Source: CAVWSM01 sp963757805
GTDB taxonomy: Bacteria > Actinomycetota > Actinomycetes > Jiangellales > Jiangellaceae
DNA: 64,000 nt
Assembly: GCA_963757805.1 (NCBI GenBank)
Contig: CAVWSM010000013.1
Coordinates: 62,001 to 126,000, forward strand
Direction of reading: 5' to 3'
Shown here: positions 8,598-16,283 of the stretch, piece by piece
Layout: every line of letters begins with the position of its first letter
Numbering within the stretch: position 1 is the stretch's first letter
Notes under the pieces: model-generated
The model's input: the letters and a program-made list of their open reading frames with translations, nothing else
Told to the model about the DNA's origin: nothing
Databases searched by the model: none
Translations under genes and position numbers: made by a program

Positions 8598-9671
8598 TCA
8601 CCGTGTCGAACTGGCTTCGGCGGCTTCCGCCTGTGCCTTGGCGTCGATGACTGCCGCCTTGGCCGCCTCGACGGCCTGGTCGGCGGCGGCCTCGGCATCC
8701 GAGGACCTCCCATCGCCGGACGGCAACGCGCGCTGGGCCTCGTCGCTCTCGACCTGAGGCGCTGGGCGTGCGTCCGGGCCAAGATCCGTGGCCGGCCTAC
8801 CCGCGCCCTCGTCGCGGCGGAATGCCTGGGTGATCGTGCCGACGGCCTGCGTGAGCTCGCCGGGGATCACCCAGAACGTGTTCCCACTCTTGGCAAGGTG
8901 GGGAAGGGTCTCGAGGTATTTGTAGGCCAGCACCTTCGGATCTGCGTCGTTGCGGTGGACGGCCGTGAACACGAGGTCCACCGCCTTGGCCTCACCGTCG
9001 GCGCGCAGGATGGCGCTCTCGCGGGCGCCCTGCGCCTCCAGGATCTGCTGCTGCCGGGTTCCGTCGGCCGTCAAGATCTTGGCCTGCCGCTCTCCCTCGG
9101 CGTGCAGAACGGCCGCACGTTTGTCGCGCTCGGCGCGCATCTGCTTCTCCATAGCCTCCTTGATGCTTGCCGGCGGGTCGATCGCCTTGATCTCGACCCG
9201 GTTCACCCGAATACCCCACTTGCCGGTGGCATCGTCGAGCACGATGCGCAGCCGGGTGTTGATCTCCTCGCGCGAGGTGAGGGTCTGCTCGAGATCCATG
9301 CTGCCGATGACGTTGCGCAACGTGGTGACCGTGAGCTGGTCGATGGCCTGCAGGTAGTTGGCCACCTCGTAGGCCGCTGCCCGCGGATCGGTGATCTGGT
9401 AGTAGAGCACCGTGTCGATGTTGACGACCAGGTTGTCCTCGGTGATCACCGGCCTGGGGTCCGACGAGTACACCTGCTCGCGCACATCGAGCTTGGTGTT
9501 GATCCGGTCTGCCACCGGGATCATGAAGTTCAGGCCCGGCTGCAGCGTCGCCCGGTAGCGGCCGAATCGCTCGACGTTGTAACGGTGCGCCTGCGGGACG
9601 ATCCGCACCGCGGAGACGACCAGGAACACCATGAGCACCGCGACGACGATGACTGGCACCAAGACTTCCAT
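8598..9671 (-). CDS. SPFH/Band 7 (stomatin, QmcA-like) membrane protein
   Basis: This 357-residue protein has an N-terminal membrane helix (VLVPVIVVAVLMVFLVVSAV), then an SPFH domain (VERFGRYRATLQPGLNF through the RVEIKAIDPP segment) and a long charged coiled-coil rich in Ala/Glu/Arg (about residues 180-230). Such proteins form oligomeric rings in the membrane and usually work with an NfeD partner, which is encoded 28 bp upstream on the same strand. The acidic Ala-rich tail is variable. The role is probably membrane organisation or quality control. The exact function in actinobacteria is not established. Confidence 0.9.
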   Translation of the reverse strand: MEVLVPVIVVAVLMVFLVVSAVRIVPQAHRYNVERFGRYRATLQPGLNFMIPVADRINTKLDVREQVYSSDPRPVITEDNLVVNIDTVLYYQITDPRAAAYEVANYLQAIDQLTVTTLRNVIGSMDLEQTLTSREEINTRLRIVLDDATGKWGIRVNRVEIKAIDPPASIKEAMEKQMRAERDKRAAVLHAEGERQAKILTADGTRQQQILEAQGARESAILRADGEAKAVDLVFTAVHRNDADPKVLAYKYLETLPHLAKSGNTFWVIPGELTQAVGTITQAFRRDEGAGRPATDLGPDARPAPQVESDEAQRALPSGDGRSSDAEAAADQAVEAAKAAVIDAKAQAEAAEASSTR

Positions 9672-9699
9672 GTCTCCTCTTCCTGTCAGAACCGCAAGA

Positions 9700-10137
9700 T
9701 CACGGCAGCAGATCTCGCGGGTAAACGACGGCTGTAGCGCCTTCGATCTCCATGACCTCCACGAACGCTCCCGCGGGGATCACGTGATGCTCGTCAAGTG
9801 GGCGAGCCGACCACTCCTCGCCGGAGAGCTTGACCAGACCGCCCATCGCGGTGACCTCTTTCACCACGATCGCTTGCCGCCCAAGGAGCGCGTCGCTGCC
9901 GTCGCGGACAAGCGGAGCACTCGTCAGTTGTCGTTGCGCGATCGGCCGTACGATCAAGAGCCCGGCGGCGCCGGTGACCGCAAACGCGAGGACCTGCGCG
10001 AGTAGCGGCAATCCCACCCCGGCCACGATCGCCGCCACGAGCGCCGCGGCCCCCAGGATGCCCAATGCCAGCGTCAGGGTGAAGAACTCCGCAACGCCCA
10101 TGACAGCCGCGGCAACCAACCACGCAAGCCACGACAT
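9700..10137 (-). CDS. NfeD-family membrane protein
   Basis: This 145-residue protein has two or three membrane segments (WLAWLVAAAVMGVAEFFTLTLALGI, AALVAAIVAGVGLPLLAQVLAFAV, and so on) followed by a C-terminal OB-fold domain containing GLVKLSGEEWSARP and IPAGAFVEVMEIEGATAVV, the hallmark of NfeD. The ATG at 10137 has AGGAAGAGG in front and removes a poorly supported upstream extension. It lies just upstream of the SPFH gene on the same strand, the classic NfeD-SPFH operon. It lacks the N-terminal ClpP-like protease domain found in long NfeD proteins. Confidence 0.88.
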   Translation of the reverse strand: MSWLAWLVAAAVMGVAEFFTLTLALGILGAAALVAAIVAGVGLPLLAQVLAFAVTGAAGLLIVRPIAQRQLTSAPLVRDGSDALLGRQAIVVKEVTAMGGLVKLSGEEWSARPLDEHHVIPAGAFVEVMEIEGATAVVYPRDLLP

Positions 10138-10214
10138 CGACCGGCCTCTTCCTTGGGGCGGATGGTTCAAATGCTACCTATGTCACGTCCCCAAGGTTGG
10201 GCAAATTCGCGCTC

Positions 10215-10646
10215 CTAGCGCTGCTCCCCCGACATCCGGCCGACCCGCTCGCGCGGCGTCCAGCGGGAGTCCGGCTCGGGCGCGGCATACGGCTCGTCGT
10301 ACGACTCGTCGCTCTCGCGGCGGGCTTCCTCTGCGGCGAGCCGATCGGCCAGTGCGTCGCGCTCCGCGGCGGCCTGTGCGGCCTGGCGCTCGGCCTCACG
10401 CAGTCGGGCGGCCCGGCGCCGGCCGCGACGCGCCCCGGCGACGATCAAGGCCAGGCCGAGGCAGAACACGAGGCCGAGTGCAAACCCGGCGAGCAGCGTG
10501 AACACAGCGTCGATCGTCACCAGATCGGTCCCGAACGCCGTCCAGGTGTAGTCCGGGGAGTCCGAAAGGTTGAATGCGACCAGCGCACCTGTCGCACTCC
10601 CAGCAGCCAGGAGAATGACAATTCCGAGAAGCAGCATGATCCTCAC
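10215..10646 (-). CDS. Two-TM membrane protein with C-terminal coiled coil, unknown
   Basis: This 143-residue protein has two predicted membrane helices (MLLLGIVILLAAGSATGALVAF and VFTLLAGFALGLVFCLGLALIVA), separated by a short extracytoplasmic loop. An Arg/Glu/Ala-rich coiled coil (RRAARLREAERQAAQAAAER) and a disordered acidic tail follow. I do not recognise a named family. It resembles small actinobacterial envelope proteins of the LapA-domain type. The GTG at 10646 is used, and an ATG three codons later is equally possible. It lies between the NfeD/SPFH pair and the EndoV-like gene on the same strand. Confidence 0.7.
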   Translation of the reverse strand: MRIMLLLGIVILLAAGSATGALVAFNLSDSPDYTWTAFGTDLVTIDAVFTLLAGFALGLVFCLGLALIVAGARRGRRRAARLREAERQAAQAAAERDALADRLAAEEARRESDESYDEPYAAPEPDSRWTPRERVGRMSGEQR

Positions 10647-10686
10647 GTCCCTGTATCCGGTCCCCGCTACGGCCTGCTACCCACTG

Positions 10687-11391
10687 CTAGGACCGCTCAA
10701 ACCACCCATCGGGCACATTTCTCTGTGCCCGAGCGGTGCGGGCCAGTCGGCGCGCCTGTCTGAGCGGCTCCGGGGTGCGGTGCCCGCGAGTCGACCGCCG
10801 CACGACGGCCACCGCAGTCGCCGCGTCCACCCGCCACCCGGCGTGTACGGCGAGGGGTCGCGCACCGTGGCGGGTGCGCAGCCAGCAGCCGACCGTCTCG
10901 CCGGCGAGCAGGAGGGGACTAAAGGCGCCAGCCGCTTGCGGTGGCTCTGCTCCGGCGGCGATCAACGGCCGGTGCGTGACCCCGACCGTGGGAAGGTCGA
11001 GCGCCGCGCCAAGGTGCACCGCCAGGCCGGCTCGGCGTGGGTGGTCGCGCCCCGTCGCGTCGACAAGGAGTACGTGCGGTGCCTCGGCCAGCCCGCGTAC
11101 GACGTCGGCCAGCAACTCGCCAACCCGCAGCGCTAGCAGCCCCGGCTCGTAGCGCCAGCCTGCGACGCCGGTCACGACATGACGAGCGATGACCCGCCCG
11201 CCTCGGGTGACGACCGCCGCGGCCCACGCGGGGTCGCCGGCCGCGCCGTGTCCTTGATGGCCGCGGGGAAAGGCAACAAAGCAGCCGCCGACGAGGAGCT
11301 CATCCTCTGGCGGCTGCCACTCAGGCGGTGCTTCGGTGGCCAGCTCGCGCTGGAGCTGCTCCAGCGCGTCCGGAGTTGTCGGCCAGTCCAC
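10687..11391 (-). CDS. Endonuclease V-like protein with altered catalytic residues
   Basis: This 234-residue protein has the endonuclease V (Nfi) fold signature: YEPGLLALR near residue 81, LLVDATGRDHPRRAGLAVHLG near 108-127 and DLPTVGVTHRPL near 132. Endonuclease V nicks DNA or RNA next to inosine. Of the usual metal ligands only the Asp of LLVDATG (D111) is retained. The first Asp (of a GVDVAF-type motif) is Phe38 in GGCFVAF. The Glu that normally follows the Arg of the FRE motif is Val90. The conserved Lys is His140. The enzyme may be inactive or use other ligands. The reading frame is intact, so this is not an indel artefact. Confidence 0.8.
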   Translation of the reverse strand: MDWPTTPDALEQLQRELATEAPPEWQPPEDELLVGGCFVAFPRGHQGHGAAGDPAWAAAVVTRGGRVIARHVVTGVAGWRYEPGLLALRVGELLADVVRGLAEAPHVLLVDATGRDHPRRAGLAVHLGAALDLPTVGVTHRPLIAAGAEPPQAAGAFSPLLLAGETVGCWLRTRHGARPLAVHAGWRVDAATAVAVVRRSTRGHRTPEPLRQARRLARTARAQRNVPDGWFERS

Positions 11392-11483
11392 GCCTCAGCG
11401 TCGCGCCGGCGCATCTGCCCCGCAACGTCCGAGGCGGCAGCGAAATACGCCACGTTCCTTCGGACGCAGTGCCGGTGCGAGCG

Positions 11484-11843
11484 TCAGCGCGCGCTGACTC
11501 TGTCGAGCGCTTCGCGGTAGTCCGCCCGCGGGCTCATGGCACAAGCGACTCGATAGTGCCCGGCGGCCTCGTCGTGTCGCGACTGCCGCTCAATCGCGCG
11601 ACCCAGCGCGAACCGCGCCCAGGCATTGGTTGGCTCCAGCTCGACGACCCGTCGGAACGCCTCTTCGGCCCGTCGGATCTGCGCCGACTGGAAGTAGGCG
11701 CGCCCAGCCAGCTCGAGCACCGACTTGGAGTCGGGCTGCTCAGCTAGCAGGGGCTCGAGCTCGGTGAGGGCGTGCAAGGGGGCACCGCGTTGCAACAGCT
11801 CTTCAGCGGTGCGGAACCGCTCGACCGCGCTCTTCGTCGTCAT
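11484..11843 (-). CDS. Tetratricopeptide-repeat protein (119 aa)
   Basis: This 119-residue, all-helical protein has about three TPR units (AEELLQRGAPLHALTELEPLLAEQP, ELAGRAYFQSAQIRRAEEAFRRVVELEP, RFALGRAIERQSRHDEAAGHYRVA), suggesting a protein-protein scaffold. The ATG at 11843 has a near-perfect TTGGAGGAG ribosome site 3 nt upstream. As written, the clpC frame reads through into this gene without a stop, but a strong hairpin and the ribosome site between them show it is a separate gene. Its partner is unknown. Confidence 0.88.
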   Translation of the reverse strand: MTTKSAVERFRTAEELLQRGAPLHALTELEPLLAEQPDSKSVLELAGRAYFQSAQIRRAEEAFRRVVELEPTNAWARFALGRAIERQSRHDEAAGHYRVACAMSPRADYREALDRVSAR

Positions 11844-11956
11844 GGCTCCTCCAACGCAGATTTCCCCGACCGACATTCCTGCTTGCTGTTCGAGGCTAGC
11901 CGCCGGCGGGTTGTTCGTACGGCTTGTCCGGCGAGCTGGCACGAGCCGCACATGGC

Positions 11957-11999
11957 TTTGCCCCGCGCCCCCAGCGATGTGCTGGTGACGCGGGGCAAA
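11957..11999 (-). terminator. Stem-loop terminator after clpC
   Basis: TTTGCCCCGCG at 11957-11967 pairs perfectly with CGCGGGGCAAA at 11989-11999, and an inner CCAGC-GATGT-GCTGG stem sits in the loop. The hairpin lies 10 nt past the likely clpC stop (12008) and before the TPR gene ribosome site. It has only a weak U-run, as is usual for high-GC terminators. Confidence 0.7.
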
Positions 12000-12007
12000 G
12001 GTGTGGC

Positions 12008-14543
12008 TTAACCCTCCTGGCCGGCAGCCGCGGCGCGGCGCTCCGGCAGTGCCCGCAGCGGCGACCGCGGCAGCCTCGGGGAGAGTCGCCTTGGCCTCGC
12101 CGGTGAAGGTGAAGGCCGCCTGCGCTCCCTCACCCTCGACGCCGACCACGACGATCTGCCCGGCACCGATCTCACCGAAGAGGATGCGCTCGGACAGGGC
12201 GTCCTCGATCTCACGCTGGATAGTGCGGCGCAGCGGCCGGGCGCCGAGCACGGGGTCGAACCCGCGCTGAGCGAGCAGCTCCTTGGCCGGCTGCGTGAGC
12301 TCGATGGCCATGTCCTTGTCCTTCAGCCGCTCGTCGACCTGGTGGATCATGAGGTCGACGATCTGGACGATCTCCGACGGCAGCAGCTGGTGGAAGACGA
12401 TCACGTCGTCGACACGGTTGAGGAACTCCGGCCGGAAGTGCTGCTTGAGCTCGTCCTGGACCTTCGACTTCATCCGGTCGTAGCCGCCCTCGCTGTCGCC
12501 GGACGTGGCGAAGCCGAGGTTGACGCCCTTGGCGATGTCACGGGTGCCGAGGTTGGTCGTCATGATGATCACAGTGTTCTTGAAGTCGATCACGCGACCC
12601 TGTGCGTCGGTGAGCCGGCCGTCCTCGAGCACCTGCAACAGCGAGTTGAAGATGTCGGGGTGCGCCTTCTCGACCTCGTCGAAGAGCACGACCGAGAACG
12701 GCTTGCGGCGCACCTTCTCGGTGAGCTGGCCGCCCTCCTCGTAGCCGACGTATCCCGGCGGGGAGCCGAACAGCCGCGAGACGGTGTGCTTCTCGGAGAA
12801 CTCGCTCATGTCGAGCTGGATGAGCGAGTGCTCGTCTCCGAACAGGAACTCCGCGAGCGCCTTGGACAGCTCGGTCTTACCGACACCGGACGGGCCGGCG
12901 AAGATGAACGAGCCACCGGGACGCTTGGGGTCCTTGAGGCCGGCGCGGGTGCGACGGATCGACTTGGAGAGCGCCCTGATCGCGTCCTCCTGGCCGATGA
13001 TGCGCTTGTGCAGCTCGTCCTCCATGCGGAGCAGGCGAGAGGTCTCCTCCTCGGTCAGCTTGAAGAGCGGGATGCCGGTCGCGGTCGCGAGCACCTCCGC
13101 GATCAGCTCTTCATCGACCTCGGCGACGACGTCGAGGTCGCCGGCCTTCCACTGCTTCTCCCGCTCGCCCTTGGCGGCGATGAGCTTCTTCTCCTCGTCG
13201 CGCAGGTTGGCGGCCTTCTCGAAGTCCTGCGCGTCGATCGCGGACTCCTTCTCCCGACGCACGCCGGCGATGCGCTCGTCGAACTCACGCAGGTCGGGCG
13301 GAGCAGTCATGCGGCGGATGCGCAGCCGCGAGCCGGCCTCGTCGATCAGGTCGATCGCCTTGTCCGGCAGGAAACGGTCGGAGACGTAACGGTCGGCGAG
13401 CGTGGCCGCGGCCACCAGGGCGCTGTCGGTGATCGACACCCGGTGGTGCGCCTCGTAGCGGTCGCGCAGCCCCTTGAGGATCTCGATGGTGTGCGCGAGC
13501 GTCGGCTCGTTGACCTGGATGGGCTGGAACCGGCGCTCGAGTGCGGCGTCCTTCTCGACGTACTTGCGGTATTCGTCGAGGGTCGTCGCGCCGATCGTCT
13601 GAAGCTCACCACGGGCCAGCATTGGCTTGAGGATGCTGGCAGCGTCGATGGCGCCCTCCGCTGCACCCGCACCGACGAGCGTGTGGATCTCGTCGATGAA
13701 CAGGATGATGTCGCCGCGTGTGCGGATCTCCTTGAGCACCTTCTTGAGGCGCTCCTCGAAGTCACCGCGGTAACGGCTGCCGGCCACGAGCGCACCGAGG
13801 TCAAGCGTGTAGAGCTGCTTGTCCTTGAGTGTCTCGGGAACCTCGCCCTTGACGATGCCCTGGGCGAGTCCCTCCACGACCGCGGTCTTGCCGACGCCGG
13901 GCTCACCGATGAGGACTGGGTTGTTCTTGGTGCGGCGGGACAGCACCTGCATGACCCGCTCGATCTCCTTCTCGCGCCCGATGACCGGGTCGAGCTTGCC
14001 CTCGCGTGCCGCCTGGGTGAGGTTGCGGCCGAACTGGTCGAGCACGAGGGACGTGGACGGCGCCTCGGCTGCCGGCCCACCGGCCGTCGCAGCCTCCTTA
14101 CCGCCCTGGTAGCCCGACAGCAGCTGGATGACCTGCTGGCGGACACGGTTGAGGTCGGCGCCGAGCTTGACGAGGACCTGGGCGGCGACGCCCTCGCCCT
14201 CGCGGATCAAGCCGAGCAGGATGTGCTCGGTGCCGATGTAGTTGTGGCCGAGCTGCAGCGCCTCACGCAGCGACAGCTCGAGGACCTTCTTGGCGCGCGG
14301 GGTGAACGGGATGTGACCGCTCGGTGCCTGCTGTCCCTGGCCGATGATCTCCTCGACCTGGGCGCGGACGGCCTCCAGCGAGATCCCAAGACTCTCCAGC
14401 GCCTTGGCAGCGACGCCCTCACCCTCGTGGATCAGGCCCAAGAGGATGTGCTCGGTGCCGATGTAGTTGTGGTTGAGCATCCGCGCCTCTTCTTGCGCGA
14501 GCACCACAACACGACGGGCCCGGTCTGTGAATCTCTCGAACAT
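12008..14543 (-). CDS. clpC: ClpC, ATP-dependent Clp protease ATP-binding subunit (3' end frameshifted)
   Basis: ClpC is the AAA+ unfoldase that feeds substrates to ClpP. The N-terminal Clp_N repeat pair (both with HNYIGTEHILLGLI), Walker A sites GEPGVGKT near residue 213 and GPSGVGKT near 550, the UVR-type middle region and the second AAA module are all intact. The GTEHILLGL repeats identify ClpC rather than ClpB. As written the frame runs on through a terminator into the TPR gene, giving an implausible 1019 residues. One base removed near nt 12045-12060 gives the stop at 12008 and 844 residues, the usual size. The ATG at 14543 has GAGGAGCG upstream. Confidence 0.93.
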
Positions 14544-14621
14544 CAGTAGCGCTCCTCACCAGAGCGGTCGTGGCCCCGGGACTTTCCCATGCCCACGTCC
14601 GCCATGCTAGCCCGCACCCGT

Positions 14622-14635
14622 GACACGCTCGTGTC
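14622..14635. promoter_or_regulatory. Palindrome in the clpC promoter region
   Basis: GACACGCTCGTGTC (14622-14635) is a perfect palindrome with 7-base half-sites, about 80 bp upstream of the clpC start. A possible -10 element (TAGCAT on the minus strand, about 14604-14609) lies between it and the gene. It could bind a stress regulator. No known consensus is claimed. Confidence 0.4.
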
Positions 14636-14751
14636 GTCATTAGTTCGTGACCGAGCTGCCGCCAGATGCAGATATGGAGCACAACTGTGACCTGCGGTGA
14701 TGGTGTTCCGATCTGTCCCTGATGTACGCCAGAGGCGAACATCCCCTGCGC

Positions 14752-15078
14752 TCAGTGGGCCGCGCGATACTGCTCCACGATGTCGGCTGGGATGCGCCCG
14801 CGGTCGGACACCTTCAGGCCCTGCTCCTTGGCCCACTCACGGATCGCCGCCGCCTCGTTGCGGGTGCCGCGCGCGGCGCGCCCCCGCCGGGCGGTGCTGC
14901 GGCCGGTCATGCGACGAGCGGCACCGACATACGGAGCGAAAGAGTTGCGCAGTTTGTCGGCGTTCTTCTTCGACAGGTCAATCTCATAACTCACCCCGTC
15001 GAGCGAGAACGTCACCGTCTCATCGGCCTTTCCGCCGTCGATGTCGTCCTCGAGAATAACCTGGACCTTCTGGGCCAT
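14752..15078 (-). CDS. lsr2: Lsr2 nucleoid-associated protein
   Basis: This 108-residue protein is Lsr2, the actinobacterial H-NS analogue that bridges DNA and silences AT-rich genes. The N-terminal dimerisation domain starts MAQKVQVILEDDIDGG, and the C-terminal DNA-binding domain contains REWAKEQGLKVSDRGRIP, where the RGR tripeptide enters the minor groove. Length and layout are normal. It is transcribed alone, upstream of clpC on the same strand, an arrangement common in actinomycetes. Confidence 0.97.
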   Translation of the reverse strand: MAQKVQVILEDDIDGGKADETVTFSLDGVSYEIDLSKKNADKLRNSFAPYVGAARRMTGRSTARRGRAARGTRNEAAAIREWAKEQGLKVSDRGRIPADIVEQYRAAH

Positions 15079-15386
15079 CGATTCACCTGTTCCGCTGCTT
15101 GGGAAACTCGTGTCGAATGCACGATGCAGAATGTACCCAATCGTATTCGTCCAGGAAGTTCAAGCCGACAGGCCCTAGGATTTCGAGCCGTTCATCCCAG
15201 ATCCGCCCCTCGCATTAAGCCGGAGGGTGTGTTATGCCAGGGCTTCCACATACCCGATCAGGGCGCCCATGCCCGAACCTATTGGACATGGGAGCCCCTG
15301 ATCGGCTGTTCTAATGACGCAAGCCCCGTGCCGTTCTGTATTCCTGCGGACTCACGTGGTCACAAGCCAGGTCCCTCGTAAAGGGT
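15079..15386. other. Intergenic region between cupin gene and lsr2, with a hairpin
   Basis: These 308 bases hold no convincing gene on either strand. They should contain the lsr2 promoter and the cupin gene terminator. The one clear structure is the inverted repeat at 15254-15305. Base composition is somewhat less GC-rich than in the flanking genes. Confidence 0.6.
15254..15305. repeat. Imperfect inverted repeat (hairpin)
   Basis: CCGATCAGGGCGCCCATG (15254-15271) pairs with the complement in 15287-15305 with a single bulge, leaving a 15-base loop. It lies about 115 bases downstream of the cupin gene stop and about 180 bases upstream of lsr2. It could be a terminator lacking a U-run or an operator for lsr2. 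Confidence 0.55.
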
Positions 15387-15752
15387 TCAGTCGGGATCAC
15401 GGTGGGCGAGATCAAGCCCGAAAGCCGGGAGGCAGACTGCAATGTACTCAGCGCCCTCGGCGCCGGGTGACGAATAGCGCACCCATTCGCCGGGTCGCGT
15501 GTGCACCGTGGCCCCGGCCGGCACCACCAGCTGGCCGTTCTCGTGCTCGACAAGCAGCTCGCCGCGTAAAACGTACGTAAATTCGTCGAACTCCGGCCGC
15601 TGCCCTGGCTCACGCCACCCTGACGGGCTGCGCATGTGCGCGATGCTGACGGCCTCGTCGCCGGAGTTGACCCGGCCGACGTACTCGTCGATGAGCTTGG
15701 GTGGCGTCCCGGCGGCGGCGACGCGGGTGCTGGTCTCGATCAAGCGCGGCAT
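15387..15752 (-). CDS. Cupin-domain protein
   Basis: This 121-residue single-domain cupin contains RPEFDEFTYVLRGELLVEHENG (motif 1) and VVPAGATVHTRPGEWVRY (motif 2). Motif 1 lacks the usual HxH histidines (EFDEFTY), so classical metal binding is doubtful, although one His is present in motif 2. It may bind a small ligand. It lies 27 bp upstream of nothing on its own strand and follows the GNAT gene at 15780-16283, so it may be the last gene of the lysS-GNAT-cupin run. Confidence 0.8.
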   Translation of the reverse strand: MPRLIETSTRVAAAGTPPKLIDEYVGRVNSGDEAVSIAHMRSPSGWREPGQRPEFDEFTYVLRGELLVEHENGQLVVPAGATVHTRPGEWVRYSSPGAEGAEYIAVCLPAFGLDLAHRDPD

Positions 15753-15779
15753 GCCGCCAAGGATGCCGCACGCCGCGTG

Positions 15780-16283
15780 TCACAGGCGCAGCAGCATGCG
15801 GGCGTTGCCGAGGGTGTTGGGCTTGACCCGCTCAAGATCGAGGAACTCCGCGACGCCCTCGTCGTAGGACCGGAGCAGCTCGGCGAAGACCACCGGGTCC
15901 ACTGGCGTCGACTCGATCTGCTCGAAGCCGTGCCGGCGGAAGAACTCAACCTCGAAGGTCAGGCAGAACACCCGCGTCACTCCGAGCTCGCGGGCGACGT
16001 CGAGGAGCCGCATCAGCAACAGATGCCCCGTGCCGGTGCCGCGAGCCGACATGCGCACCGCGAGCGTGCGTACCTCGGCCAAGTCCTCCCACATGACGTG
16101 CAGGGCGCCGCAACCCACGATCTCGCCGTCGATCTCAGCGACCCAGAACTCCTGGATGTCCTCGTAGAGAGTGACGGTTTCCTTGGAGAGCAGGATGCGC
16201 TCGCGGGTGTACTCGTCGACGAGGCCGCGGATCGCGCGGACGTCGGCCGTACGCGCCCGGCGCACGAGGACTTCGGCGCTCAC
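15780..16283 (-). CDS. argA: Amino-acid N-acetyltransferase (short GNAT-type ArgA)
   Basis: This 167-residue GNAT protein matches the stand-alone N-acetylglutamate synthase of actinobacteria, which starts arginine biosynthesis by acetylating glutamate. Features are VRRARTADVRAIRGLVDEY at the start, VGCGALHVMWEDLAEVRTLAV (beta-4), RGTGTGHLLLMRLLDVARELG (the acetyl-CoA pyrophosphate loop) and FFRRHGFEQI. The GTG at 16283 overlaps the lysS stop as GTGA, so it is translationally coupled to lysS. The specific substrate is inferred from family resemblance. Confidence 0.85.
   Translation of the reverse strand: MSAEVLVRRARTADVRAIRGLVDEYTRERILLSKETVTLYEDIQEFWVAEIDGEIVGCGALHVMWEDLAEVRTLAVRMSARGTGTGHLLLMRLLDVARELGVTRVFCLTFEVEFFRRHGFEQIESTPVDPVVFAELLRSYDEGVAEFLDLERVKPNTLGNARMLLRL

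Noticed and set aside
11484..14543. ClpC-TPR fusion protein of 1019 residues
   Set aside because: A terminator hairpin and a strong ribosome site lie within the join, and a one-base correction restores normal ClpC.
12342..14549. Long open reading frame antisense to clpC (over 700 codons)
   Set aside because: It has no recognised domain and is explained by the high-GC codon pattern of clpC on the other strand.
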